A stretch of DNA of 20,452 nucleotides from a virus. This document shows positions 11,943 through 17,410 of the stretch, one piece after another. Under the pieces are notes generated by a model. The model worked only from the letters and a program-made list of their open reading frames with translations. It made no database searches and was not told where the DNA came from. The DNA lies in the IMG/VR virus record IMGVR_UViG_3300008110_008300, positions 3,145 to 23,596 of that record. One strand, given 5' to 3'. The position numbers and the translations under genes were made by a program. How positions within the stretch are numbered: the first letter of the stretch is position 1; every line of letters starts with the position of its first letter.

Positions 11943-12260
11943 ATGATGAATAGAAAAAAGCGCTCTGACCGCAACCACGTTTTGTATCGTGTAATCTGCC
12001 AAGATACTGGCGATTCTTACATTGGCTTAACTGTAGCACAAGGCCAGGCTTTTGTTCGCTCTGTAAAAGTGCGTTGGCAAAAGCATGTTAGCCGTGCTAT
12101 ACGTGAGGACAAGGATTGGTCAATGTGCCAATTCATCCGTGATAATGCAAATGCTTCATTTACCTATGAAGTTTTGGAAATAGTTCGTGGTCGTAAACCT
12201 GCTCACCAACGTGAGCGTGAATTGATTGCCTATTTGGAACCAACCTTAAATACCTTTTAA
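11943..12260 (+). CDS. GIY-YIG-like nuclease-fold protein
   Basis: The 105-residue product has HVLYRVICQDTGDSYIGLT (the Y...YIG core at residues 12-30), a conserved VRWQKHVSRA segment, and RERELIAYLEPTLNTF with the Glu and Asn expected near the active site. The family is common in phages and may act as a homing or host-DNA nuclease. No ribosome site is present; the promoter -10 ends 6 nt before the ATG, so leaderless translation is likely. A second ATG follows immediately. Confidence 0.75.
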   Translation: MMNRKKRSDRNHVLYRVICQDTGDSYIGLTVAQGQAFVRSVKVRWQKHVSRAIREDKDWSMCQFIRDNANASFTYEVLEIVRGRKPAHQRERELIAYLEPTLNTF

Positions 12261-12275
12261 ATGGAGGAAACCACT

Positions 12276-12503
12276 ATGAACAATTGGGATAGAGACAACC
12301 TTAATTTCATTTTGAATACAACCGATGAGGCATTTTCTGATTGGATGCTTCAGGCGGATTCGGATGATATAGATTATGCTTTAGAGTTAATATCAAAGCA
12401 CCGTGAAGAAATTTATCTAAAAGAGTATTTACTTAAATGTGATAGTGTTGAAATTTTAGATACAGAAGAAGCTAGTACAGTATTACAAAAGTATAGGATT
12501 TAA
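12276..12503 (+). CDS. Conserved phage protein, 75 aa
   Basis: The ATG at 12276 follows an excellent GGAGG, so it is preferred over the ATG at 12261 that would encode the ribosome site itself. The motif NLNFILNTTDEAFSDWMLQA then DDIDYALELISKHREE is typical of a small phage family of unknown function. Confidence 0.75.
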   Translation: MNNWDRDNLNFILNTTDEAFSDWMLQADSDDIDYALELISKHREEIYLKEYLLKCDSVEILDTEEASTVLQKYRI

Positions 12504-12505
12504 AT

Positions 12506-12967
12506 ATGAACCTCTGCATGGAAATGCGGCAAAGTGACCGTAAAATGCTAATAGAGGCATGTATTAAATTATATGCAAAAGAATTAAAAATTGATAAGAA
12601 TGATTTTACCTTAATTGTGTTTTCATCCAAAGACCTTGTTCAAGAGCAAGGCGCTAATGGCATGGCTTCACCAATTTCGGATAAATTATATACTATGGTT
12701 TTGAGTTCTAGGATTGACAGCGAAAAGCTAATTGAAGTTATAGCCCATGAAATGGTGCATATAAAACAATTTGCAAAAGGTCAATTAAAACGGATAGGTC
12801 GTCAAACCTTCTGGATGGGTAAAAGATATGTTCGCAGCAAAGTGAATTATTACGACCATCCTTGGGAACATGACGCATGGTCGAAAGAAAAGTTCTTGTC
12901 GGCTAAAATTTACAAAATATTGAGCAAAGAACATGAAAAATTCGAGCGAAGTCAACGCAAATCGTAA
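12506..12967 (+). CDS. SprT-like zinc metallopeptidase (HExxH)
   Basis: The 153-residue product contains VIAHEMVHIKQFAKGQ with HEMVH at residues 81-85, the zinc-binding motif of SprT/M48-like peptidases. A later HPWEHDAW segment (118-125) supplies the likely third ligand, E121. Similar single-domain proteins are common in large phages; the substrate is unknown. TAGGA precedes the ATG. The 3' end overlaps the next small gene by 35 nt in another frame. Confidence 0.82.
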   Translation: MNLCMEMRQSDRKMLIEACIKLYAKELKIDKNDFTLIVFSSKDLVQEQGANGMASPISDKLYTMVLSSRIDSEKLIEVIAHEMVHIKQFAKGQLKRIGRQTFWMGKRYVRSKVNYYDHPWEHDAWSKEKFLSAKIYKILSKEHEKFERSQRKS

Positions 12968-13088
12968 CTTACTACAGAAGGACTTACGTAGTCCCAAGTA
13001 CCGTGAGCGGATTGTCTTGAGCAAAAAGCTGTATAATCGTAAAAAACAACAAAAAAAGGATTTAGTTAATGCAAGCGATAACATTTGA
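12933..13088 (+). CDS. Small basic phage protein, 51 aa
   Basis: The product has DLRSPKYRERIVLSKKLYNRKKQQ, a strongly basic motif found in a small protein of many tailed phages. It overlaps the peptidase gene by 35 nt and the next gene by 20 nt. The conserved motif outweighs the lack of a clear ribosome site. It may bind nucleic acid, judging from its charge. Confidence 0.7.
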   Translation: MKNSSEVNANRNLLQKDLRSPKYRERIVLSKKLYNRKKQQKKDLVNASDNI

Positions 13089-13437
13089 CGGGTTTTTCTT
13101 TACTCCTGGCGTTGAAGATGGCGAATTAGAGCTGTCTTTTTTCGATTACAATGAAGAAAATCTGAAAAATGCTGAAAAAGTTGAAAATACAGCATATGGT
13201 GACAAGTATCATATTGCTTTTTTCAAGCCGGACGGTGAAGGATTTGTAGAATTTGATGAAACCTTTGAGGCAATCTTTGCCGACCCTGTAGCATACGTAG
13301 AAAATTTGAATGGTACTGAATTATTCGGTTGTGTTCTCAGAAAAACAACACAATCCGACAAATGGTTCAATAATTACCTCACAAAGGCTAAAGAAAATGT
13401 TACAATCCACAACATGCAACTGAAAAAAGGACTTTGA
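13069..13437 (+). CDS. Hypothetical phage protein, 122 aa
   Basis: An acidic product with alternating strands (AITFDGFFFTPGVEDGELEL; YHIAFFKPDGEGFVEFDE) and a charged end (DKWFNNYLTKAKENV). AAGGA precedes the ATG. I recognise no domain. Confidence 0.75.
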   Translation: MQAITFDGFFFTPGVEDGELELSFFDYNEENLKNAEKVENTAYGDKYHIAFFKPDGEGFVEFDETFEAIFADPVAYVENLNGTELFGCVLRKTTQSDKWFNNYLTKAKENVTIHNMQLKKGL

Positions 13438-13438
13438 A

Positions 13439-13951
13439 ATGCCAAATTGGTGTAATAATGCGATTGAAATTAGTGGTGATGATGAGCAAATTGATGCTTT
13501 TGAACAATACCTGAACGATAACAAAGGTAAAGATTGGTTTGATTTCTTTCTACCGGTTCCGCCTGAACATAAAGATGGTGAAAAGTGGTATCAATGGTCT
13601 ATTGACAACTGGGGTTGCAAATGGAACTGTGATGCACAAGATTGGCAACGTGAAGAAAATACCATTAAGTTTTGGTTTGATTCTCCGTGGGCACCACCAA
13701 CTGTATTGTATGAGGTAATGACGGAACTAGGTTTCAATATTGATGCATATTACCTTGAAGAAGGTATTGGCTTCGTTGGTCGCTTTGTTGACGGCTTTGA
13801 TGATTACAATGATTTTGATTTAGCTGATCCAGATTCTTTGGACACGATTAGTGAAGAAATTCTCGAATATTGGAATTTGCGTGAAAGACAAGAAGATTGG
13901 TTAGCTGAACAAGAAGAATGGGATAATGAAGATGATGACGAAAACAAATAA
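13439..13951 (+). CDS. YubB/Api92-like ferredoxin-fold protein
   Basis: The MPNWCNNAIEISGDDEQIDAF start is the signature of the DUF1281/YubB (Api92-like) family found on plasmids and phages. It is followed by WFDFFLPVP, a conserved YQWSIDNWGCKWN block and FWFDSPWAPP. The domain ends near residue 115; an acidic tail (EEWDNEDDDENK) follows. Function is unknown; a role against host restriction has been suggested for some relatives but nothing here proves it. It starts 1 nt after the previous stop. Confidence 0.85.
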   Translation: MPNWCNNAIEISGDDEQIDAFEQYLNDNKGKDWFDFFLPVPPEHKDGEKWYQWSIDNWGCKWNCDAQDWQREENTIKFWFDSPWAPPTVLYEVMTELGFNIDAYYLEEGIGFVGRFVDGFDDYNDFDLADPDSLDTISEEILEYWNLRERQEDWLAEQEEWDNEDDDENK

Positions 13952-14153
13952 TAGTGTTTTCGTGACACTAGTATCAATTGTCGTAATTTTATTAATAATA
14001 ATTTTTGCGCCAATACTGACTATTTGGTCATTAAACACGCTTTTTACAAATTTAGAAATTCCATATACGATGGAAACTTGGGCAGCAACAGTTATTATAA
14101 CTGGTGTGATTCAATCAACAAATTTGGGTATTAAATCCCGTAAGGATAAATGA
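13926..14153 (+). CDS. Small membrane protein, 75 aa
   Basis: The product has one strong helix (VFVTLVSIVVILLIIIFAPI) and a second weaker one (WAATVIITGVIQS), ending in a basic KSRKDK tail. In-frame ATGs at 13926, 13932 and 13935 are all possible starts, none with a good ribosome site. It overlaps the preceding gene by 26 nt. Confidence 0.6.
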   Translation: MKMMTKTNNSVFVTLVSIVVILLIIIFAPILTIWSLNTLFTNLEIPYTMETWAATVIITGVIQSTNLGIKSRKDK

Positions 14154-14154
14154 A

Positions 14155-14436
14155 ATGACTGATAATATTGTATTTAATTCGAAAAAAGAGAAAGACTGGC
14201 TTTTGACTTTGCTTCGTGAGCAAGAAATTACGGTTAAATTCGTCAAAAAAGACGGAAGTGAACGTGAAATGCTTTGCACATTGAGTGAAAGTAAAATTCC
14301 AGCTGAGAAAGCACCAAAAGGTGTTGAAAGAACAGTAAGTGGTGATGTAGTTCCTGTGTTTGATGTTGAAAATCAAGGCTGGCGTAGTTTTCGCTGGGAC
14401 TCTATTACAGGAATTCATTTCAATTTACATAAATAG
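14155..14436 (+). CDS. DUF2693-like SH3-fold protein, 93 aa
   Basis: The pattern LLREQEITVKFVKKDGSEREMLCTL ... IPAEKAPKG ... VPVFDVENQGWRSFRWDSI matches small phage proteins annotated as SH3 beta-barrel or DUF2693. The role is unknown. AAGGA lies upstream, and the gene follows its neighbour by 1 nt. It ends 7 nt before an initiator-like tRNA gene. Confidence 0.75.
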   Translation: MTDNIVFNSKKEKDWLLTLLREQEITVKFVKKDGSEREMLCTLSESKIPAEKAPKGVERTVSGDVVPVFDVENQGWRSFRWDSITGIHFNLHK

Positions 14437-14443
14437 AACGCTA

Positions 14444-14517
14444 CGCAGGAAGGTCAAGTGACCCGGACAGTCTCATAAGCTGTACTGAGGGTGGTGCAAT
14501 ACCATCTCCTGCATCCA
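14444..14517 (+). tRNA. tRNA with CAT anticodon, initiator-like
   Basis: Acceptor CGCAGGA pairs with TCCTGCA except for C1/A72, a mismatch typical of bacterial initiator tRNA. Anticodon arm ACAGT-CTCATAA-GCTGT; T arm GGTGG-TGCAATA-CCATC with an unusual G55. CCA is encoded. The D arm is short (GGTC-AAGT-GACC) and lacks the usual GG. It stands apart from the main cluster and could be a degenerate copy. Confidence 0.6.
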
Positions 14518-14536
14518 TTAATATAATTACAATAAT

Positions 14537-14980
14537 ATGTTACATTTAATAGAATCATTGACCGATAAGTTTTTTGAATTGATTTATCAAGACCCCGTTA
14601 GGCCTAATGTGCCTCATGTTGACCGCCTTGGCGCCAACAAGGATATTTTCGTGTTTCGGGATGAAGATGATAAAGTCAAAGCTATTACATGCGTGAGCTA
14701 TCAAAGTAGCATTCCAACTAAAGAATCGGAATTGTTTGAAACTACAGATAGTCCAAGTATTGCTGTATTTTATACAATTTGGTCTTATGTACCTGGCGCT
14801 GGTCGTGCTTTGATTTTTGATGCGGTTCGCCATATCAAAGAAACACGACCAGAAATTACAAGATTCATAACATTGAGTCCTAAAACAGAAATGGCAAAGC
14901 GCTTTCACACAAAGAATGGCGCCGGTGTTTATCGTGAAAACGATGAAACGGTTAACTACGAGTATGAGGAAATAGCCTAA
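14537..14980 (+). CDS. GNAT-like acetyltransferase-fold protein
   Basis: The 147-residue product has a strand-helix order like GNAT enzymes: FVFRDEDDKVKAITCVSY (strands), AVFYTIWSYVPGAGRALIFDAVRHIKE (a degenerate acetyl-CoA loop, PGAGRAL, before a helix) and AKRFHTKNGAGVYRENDETVNYEY (C-terminal motif). The loop departs from the Q/RxxGxG consensus. No ribosome site is seen; a TATAAT lies 10 nt before the ATG with no -35 partner. Function is uncertain. Confidence 0.5.
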   Translation: MLHLIESLTDKFFELIYQDPVRPNVPHVDRLGANKDIFVFRDEDDKVKAITCVSYQSSIPTKESELFETTDSPSIAVFYTIWSYVPGAGRALIFDAVRHIKETRPEITRFITLSPKTEMAKRFHTKNGAGVYRENDETVNYEYEEIA

Positions 14981-15009
14981 AATAATTTAGGCAAATGTCC
15001 AAAAAACGC

Positions 15010-15038
15010 TTGACAAATACTAAATAATAAAGTATAAT
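15010..15038 (+). promoter_or_regulatory. Strong sigma70-type promoter of the tRNA operon
   Basis: TTGACA (15010-15015), a 17-bp spacer and TATAAT (15033-15038): both boxes are perfect. Transcription should begin at about 15045, at or next to the ATG of the leader ORF. Confidence 0.9.
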
Positions 15039-15044
15039 ACAAAC

Positions 15045-15173
15045 ATGATGCAAAATTTTAAACTCTCATCGATAACGCTAAGTGCTATGTCACCGACATG
15101 GCAGGCCAACTATCGCTGCGAGAATCATGGCTTCATTGGAGCATCAAAGGATCCAGCAGAGGTTTGTGTTTAG
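15045..15173 (+). CDS. Possible leader peptide, 42 aa
   Basis: A frame of 42 codons (MMQNFKLSSITLSAMSPTWQ ... ENHGFIGASKDPAEVCV) lies between the tRNA promoter and its terminator. It begins at the predicted transcription start, so translation would be leaderless. Its final codons GAG GTT TGT GTT TAG are the 5' strand of the antiterminator helix. The RNA is also folded internally (GCTATGTC/GACATGGC; CGATA/TATCG). It may be a regulatory leader ORF or simply a structured RNA. Confidence 0.45.
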   Translation: MMQNFKLSSITLSAMSPTWQANYRCENHGFIGASKDPAEVCV

Positions 15174-15234
15174 ACAAATTAGTAAAATAGTTTTTTAATC
15201 ACAAACCTCAGACCTAAAAAATCTGAGGTTTTTT
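15159..15234 (+). terminator. Attenuator: antiterminator and terminator hairpins
   Basis: GAGGTTTGTG (15159-15168) can pair with CACAAACCTC (15200-15209), 10 bp. AAACCTCAGA (15203-15212) can pair with TCTGAGGTTT (15222-15231), 10 bp, followed by a T-run to 15234. The two helices share 15203-15209 and exclude each other. The second is a standard intrinsic terminator placed before the tRNA genes. Confidence 0.8.
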
Positions 15235-15256
15235 GTTTTGGGCATCGTCCCTTCTA

Positions 15257-15282
15257 GTTCTTTAAAAATTTGTAGAGTTAAT
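15257..15282 (+). promoter_or_regulatory. boxA-like element plus pre-tRNA repeat, copy 1
   Basis: GTTCTTTAAAA (15257-15267) matches the E. coli rRNA boxA core GCTCTTTAACA at 9 of 11 positions. It runs into AAAAATTTGTAGAGTTAAT (15264-15282), which ends 4 nt before tRNA-Gln and recurs before tRNA-Glu and, inverted, before tRNA-Arg. A Nus-dependent antitermination role is inferred. Confidence 0.55.
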
Positions 15283-15286
15283 ATAT

Positions 15287-15360
15287 TCCCGAATGGTGTA
15301 GTGGTAGCACAGCAGACTTTGACTCTGTTAGTATAAGTTCGATTCTTATTTCGGGTGCCA
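15287..15360 (+). tRNA. tRNA-Gln (TTG)
   Basis: Anticodon arm GCAGA-CTTTGAC-TCTGT; T arm ATAAG-TTCGATT-CTTAT; acceptor TCCCGAA with TTCGGGT (a U-U pair at 1-72); CCA encoded. It is the first tRNA after the attenuator. Confidence 0.9.
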
Positions 15361-15476
15361 TATAGAAGTATTTTTAGTATAAGACAAAGCGAAAGAAGAA
15401 ACCTAATCGGTGCACCGATGAAAGTTTCAGAGTTAAATCTCCTTCTATGCCTGCATTTGAAAGTGCTTCTATATGG
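15358..15476 (+). ncRNA. Structured spacer RNA between tRNA-Gln and tRNA-Ser
   Basis: CCATATAGAAG (15358-15368, starting in the CCA of tRNA-Gln) pairs perfectly with CTTCTATATGG (15466-15476, ending in the first bases of tRNA-Ser). Inside are the palindrome ATCGGTGCACCGAT and a GAAAC/GTTTC helix. It may be a processing stem or an independent stable RNA. Confidence 0.5.
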
Positions 15477-15562
15477 AAACGTGGTCGAGTGGTCTATGGC
15501 TCTAGTCTTGAAAACTAGCGATTCGAAAGGGTCCGTGAGTTCGAATCTCACCGTTTCCTCCA
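15475..15562 (+). tRNA. tRNA-Ser (TGA)
   Basis: Class II tRNA with a long variable arm. Acceptor GGAAACG/CGTTTCC; anticodon stem CTAGT/ACTAG around CTTGAAA; CCA encoded. Confidence 0.92.
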
Positions 15563-15578
15563 ATTTTTAGGAGCTCTT

Positions 15579-15755
15579 ATGAATGAAGATTTGGTTTATC
15601 GTTTAAGAAAACGTGCTGAAATTCGCAGACAAATTCCAACAAGAAAGTCTGTGCAAGAAAATGCACCAGATAGAATTGCAGATTTGTTAGAAGAAGCTGC
15701 CAACAGAATAGAAGAATTGGAGAGTGGGCAGGATGGTAATGCAGCAGATTGCTAA
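15579..15755 (+). CDS. Small phage protein overlapping tRNA-Ser (GCT), 58 aa
   Basis: A strong ribosome site (TAGGAG) precedes the ATG. The product begins NEDLVYRLRKRAEIRRQIPT and continues RKSVQENAPDRIADLLEEAANRIEELE, a pattern of a widespread small phage protein of unknown function. Its last 12 codons lie inside the 5' half of the tRNA-Ser gene, and the TAA stop falls in the tRNA anticodon loop. Either the tail was created by the tRNA sequence or the tRNA was inserted there. Confidence 0.75.
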   Translation: MNEDLVYRLRKRAEIRRQIPTRKSVQENAPDRIADLLEEAANRIEELESGQDGNAADC

Positions 15756-15807
15756 TCTGTCATCGGATTAAACCGGTGAGTGGGTTCGATTCCCACACTC
15801 TCCGCCA
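15719..15807 (+). tRNA. tRNA-Ser (GCT)
   Basis: Acceptor GGAGAGT/ACTCTCC; anticodon arm GCAGA-TTGCTAA-TCTGT; long variable arm; CCA encoded. The first 37 nt also code for the end of a small protein. Confidence 0.92.
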
Positions 15808-15809
15808 AT

Positions 15810-15886
15810 GTAGGTGTGTCGCTGAATGGTCAGGCTACGGATTGCAAATCCGTTTTATGCAGGTTCGAGTCCTGTCACCTACTCCA
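15810..15886 (+). tRNA. tRNA-Cys (GCA)
   Basis: Acceptor GTAGGTG/CACCTAC; anticodon arm ACGGA-TTGCAAA-TCCGT; T arm GCAGG-TTCGAGT-CCTGT; CCA encoded. Confidence 0.9.
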
Positions 15887-15899
15887 TTTGAAAACAAAA

Positions 15900-15925
15900 G
15901 TACTGTCGTTTAAAAACAACAGTAC
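15900..15925 (+). repeat. Inverted repeat before the second tRNA promoter
   Basis: GTACTGT (15900-15906) pairs with ACAGTAC (15919-15925). The inner 18 nt at 15904-15921 (TGTCGTT TAAAAA CAACA) resemble a degenerate copy of the 18-bp site of the other promoters and lie 15 nt before the -35, as at site 4. No T-run follows. Confidence 0.45.
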
Positions 15926-15936
15926 AAAATAAGTTG

Positions 15937-15964
15937 TTGACAAATTGTGTGGTTCATGTATAAT
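15937..15964 (+). promoter_or_regulatory. Second sigma70-type promoter in the tRNA cluster
   Basis: TTGACA (15937-15942), a 16-bp spacer and TATAAT (15959-15964). It should restart transcription before tRNA-Glu, beyond the first attenuated segment. Confidence 0.9.
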
Positions 15965-15976
15965 ACACACATGTTA

Positions 15977-15998
15977 TTTAAAAAGTTGTAGAGTTAAT
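15977..15998 (+). repeat. Pre-tRNA repeat, copy 2
   Basis: The 22 nt match 15261-15282 at 21 positions (one T to G change) and end 4 nt before tRNA-Glu, exactly the spacing seen before tRNA-Gln. It lies in the leader transcribed from the promoter at 15937. Confidence 0.8.
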
Positions 15999-16002
15999 TT
16001 TT

Positions 16003-16077
16003 GCTCGGTTCGTCTATCGGTTAGGACGCTGCCCTTTCAAGGCGGAAAGACCAGTTCGATTCTGGTACCGAGTACCA
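16003..16077 (+). tRNA. tRNA-Glu (TTC)
   Basis: Acceptor GCTCGGT/ACCGAGT; anticodon arm CTGCC-CTTTCAA-GGCGG; T arm CCAGT-TCGATTC-TGG type; CCA encoded. Confidence 0.9.
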
Positions 16078-16196
16078 TTTGTTTTGCTGACGTAAGCCAT
16101 GAGGGAAACGTCAACCTTGAGTAACTATGTACATAAACGGTAATGCTGCAGCTAAGTCCGTTGAGCATAGCAAATAGTGCGTCAGCAAAACAAATG
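16076..16196 (+). ncRNA. Structured RNA closed by a 17-bp stem
   Basis: CATTTGTTTTGCTGACG (16076-16092) is perfectly complementary to CGTCAGCAAAACAAATG (16180-16196). The enclosed 87 nt contain CTATG/CATAG and AACGG/CCGTT helices around GCTGCAGC. The 5' strand can alternatively pair with an internal ACGTCA (16108-16113), so two folds compete. It fills the gap between tRNA-Glu and tRNA-Lys. The class is unknown. Confidence 0.6.
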
Positions 16197-16203
16197 GTTG
16201 TTT

Positions 16204-16278
16204 GGAGGCATAACTTAACGGCTAAAGTAACTGGCTTTTAACCAGTAAATCAGAGTTCGATTCTCTGTGCCTCTACCA
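16204..16278 (+). tRNA. tRNA-Lys (TTT)
   Basis: Acceptor GGAGGCA/TGCCTCT; anticodon arm ACTGG-CTTTTAA-CCAGT; T arm CAGAG-TTCGATT-CTCTG; CCA encoded. Confidence 0.92.
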
Positions 16279-16287
16279 GTAGAATTT

Positions 16288-16372
16288 GGAGATGCCGCCG
16301 TAATGGTATGGCAGGAGACTGTAAATCTTCCGACTTAGGTCACAATAGGTTCGATCCCTATCATCTCCACCA
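16288..16372 (+). tRNA. tRNA-Tyr (GTA)
   Basis: Acceptor GGAGATG/CATCTCC; anticodon arm GGAGA-CTGTAAA-TCTTC; long variable arm; CCA encoded. Confidence 0.92.
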
Positions 16373-16564
16373 AGTCCCGTTACTACTTTCGTAAAAGTAG
16401 CGTTTGATTAGCGATAGAGATCCGGTGGCAGAAAACCGTTAGCGGAGTAATCCTGAATCTGATAGGCAGTATCTCTCTGCACACAGACGTTAGAATAAAA
16501 GAGATGGACAGAGTAACTGCTCAATTAAGGGCTTGTGTGGAAACAAGTAGCTTATCCTAATTTA
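16373..16564 (+). ncRNA. Inter-tRNA structured RNA, copy A
   Basis: The 192-nt gap between tRNA-Tyr and tRNA-Asp has no ORF. It contains a CTACTTT/AAAGTAG hairpin (16383-16400), AGAGAT/ATCTCT pairing, a GATA/TATC hairpin (16461-16473) and a CTTGT/ACAAG hairpin. It shares ordered motifs with the gap at 17207-17410 (copy B), including ACTACT-N6-AAAGTAGCGTT. It resembles in position the stable RNAs encoded within the T4 tRNA cluster. Confidence 0.6.
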
Positions 16565-16639
16565 GGTTTCAAAGTGTTCACGGACGCACGCTAGCTTGTC
16601 ACGCTAGAAGAAGGGGATCGTTACCCCTTGAGACCGCCA
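16565..16639 (+). tRNA. tRNA-Asp (GTC), divergent T loop
   Basis: Acceptor GGTTTCA/TGAGACC; D arm GTGT/GCAC; anticodon arm CTAGC-TTGTCAC-GCTAG; T arm AGGGG-ATCGTTA-CCCCT, with A instead of T at position 54; CCA encoded. It is easily missed because of the unusual T loop. Confidence 0.85.
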
Positions 16640-16648
16640 AGTTTTTAT

Positions 16649-16723
16649 TCCTTAATAGCTCAGAGGTAGAGCAAACGGCTGTTAACCGTTAGGTCCGTGG
16701 TTCGACCCCACGTTAAGGAGCCA
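16649..16723 (+). tRNA. tRNA-Asn (GTT)
   Basis: Acceptor TCCTTAA/TTAAGGA; anticodon arm AACGG-CTGTTAA-CCGTT; CCA encoded. Confidence 0.92.
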
Positions 16724-16727
16724 ATAT

Positions 16728-16804
16728 GGGGACGTGATGGAATTGGTATACGTGTTGGTCTTAGAAGCCAAATTTTGTGAGTTCGAGTCTCACCGTCCCC
16801 ACCA
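16728..16804 (+). tRNA. tRNA-Leu (TAG) with short variable loop
   Basis: Acceptor GGGGACG/CGTCCCC; anticodon arm TTGGT-CTTAGAA-GCCAA; T arm GTGAG-TTCGAGT-CTCAC; CCA encoded. Only five bases (ATTTT) separate the anticodon and T stems, whereas bacterial tRNA-Leu normally has a long variable arm. Confidence 0.88.
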
Positions 16805-16808
16805 ATTC

Positions 16809-16882
16809 GCCCTTTTAGTATAATGGTATTACGCCTGTTTTGTAATCAGGTTACGGCAGTTCGATTCTGTCAAGGGGCACCA
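16809..16882 (+). tRNA. tRNA-Thr (TGT)
   Basis: Acceptor GCCCTTT/AAGGGGC; anticodon loop TTTGTAA in a stem with CCTG/CAGG; CCA encoded. Confidence 0.9.
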
Positions 16883-16890
16883 ATTTTATT

Positions 16891-16967
<77 letters not shown>

Positions 16968-16971
16968 ATTC

Positions 16972-17046
16972 GGGGGATTAGTGATAATGGGAGCACATGT
17001 GCTTTGCAAGCATGAAGTAGGAGTTCGATTCTCCTATCCTCCACCA
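16972..17046 (+). tRNA. tRNA-Ala (TGC)
   Basis: Acceptor GGGGGAT/ATCCTCC; anticodon arm TGTGC-TTTGCAA-GCATG; CCA encoded. Confidence 0.92.
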
Positions 17047-17050
17047 TTCA

Positions 17051-17125
17051 GGTTCAGTAGCACAGCGGTAGTGCAATTGCTTCATACGCAATAGGTCGTT
17101 GGCTCGAATCCAACCTGAACCACCA
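17051..17125 (+). tRNA. tRNA with CAT anticodon (Met or Ile2)
   Basis: Acceptor GGTTCAG/CTGAACC is fully paired, so it is not an initiator; anticodon arm ATTGC-TTCATAC-GCAAT; CCA encoded. Elongator Met and lysidine-modified Ile cannot be separated here. Confidence 0.9.
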
Positions 17126-17131
17126 AGTTAC

Positions 17132-17206
17132 GGGCGATTAGTAAAATGAATATTACACAAGGCTACGAACCTTGAAGTGGGAGTTTGATTCTCTCATCGC
17201 CCTCCA
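17132..17206 (+). tRNA. tRNA-Arg (ACG)
   Basis: Acceptor GGGCGAT/ATCGCCC; anticodon arm CAAGG-CTACGAA-CCTTG; T loop TTTGATT; CCA encoded. The A34 would need host TadA to read CGC/CGA. Confidence 0.9.
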
Positions 17207-17410
17207 GAACCAGCCGAGGTAACGCTTGGCTACTGTGACACGCAGGAAGTGAAGTGAGTTCGTTACTCAAGTGTGGTACTACTCTTACCAAAGTAGCGTT
17301 GGCAATACGAGAATTCTTTTTGGTCGGGAAGCGGGTGGAAGGTACGTGTGGGGGTTATGATAGCGTCATATCTCGCTGTACTATAATTACCGCCGCAGAA
17401 AGAAAGCAAT
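17207..17410 (+). ncRNA. Inter-tRNA structured RNA, copy B
   Basis: The 204-nt gap between tRNA-Arg and tRNA-Ile has no convincing gene. It shares with copy A the block ACTACT-N6-AAAGTAGCGTT (17278-17300) and a GATA...TATCTC.CTG.AC block (17359-17381). It can form CGAGA/TCTCG where copy A forms AGAGAT/ATCTCT, a compensated helix. AGCC/GGCT and TGAG/CTCA hairpins are near its start. Confidence 0.6.

Noticed and set aside
15370-15440. Hammerhead-like pieces (CCGATGAAAG, GAAAC)
   Set aside because: The CTGATGA core and the required three-stem junction are absent.
15195-15563. Reverse-strand 122-codon ORF across the tRNA-Gln/Ser region
   Set aside because: It is antisense to two clear tRNA genes and a terminator, and its sequence is the typical antisense-tRNA artefact.
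16092-16175. Stretch resembling group I intron core elements (GGTAATGCTGCAGCTAAGTCC)
   Set aside because: The similarity covers only one element. No P7/R-S pair is found, the element is only 121 nt, and it does not interrupt a tRNA or a gene.
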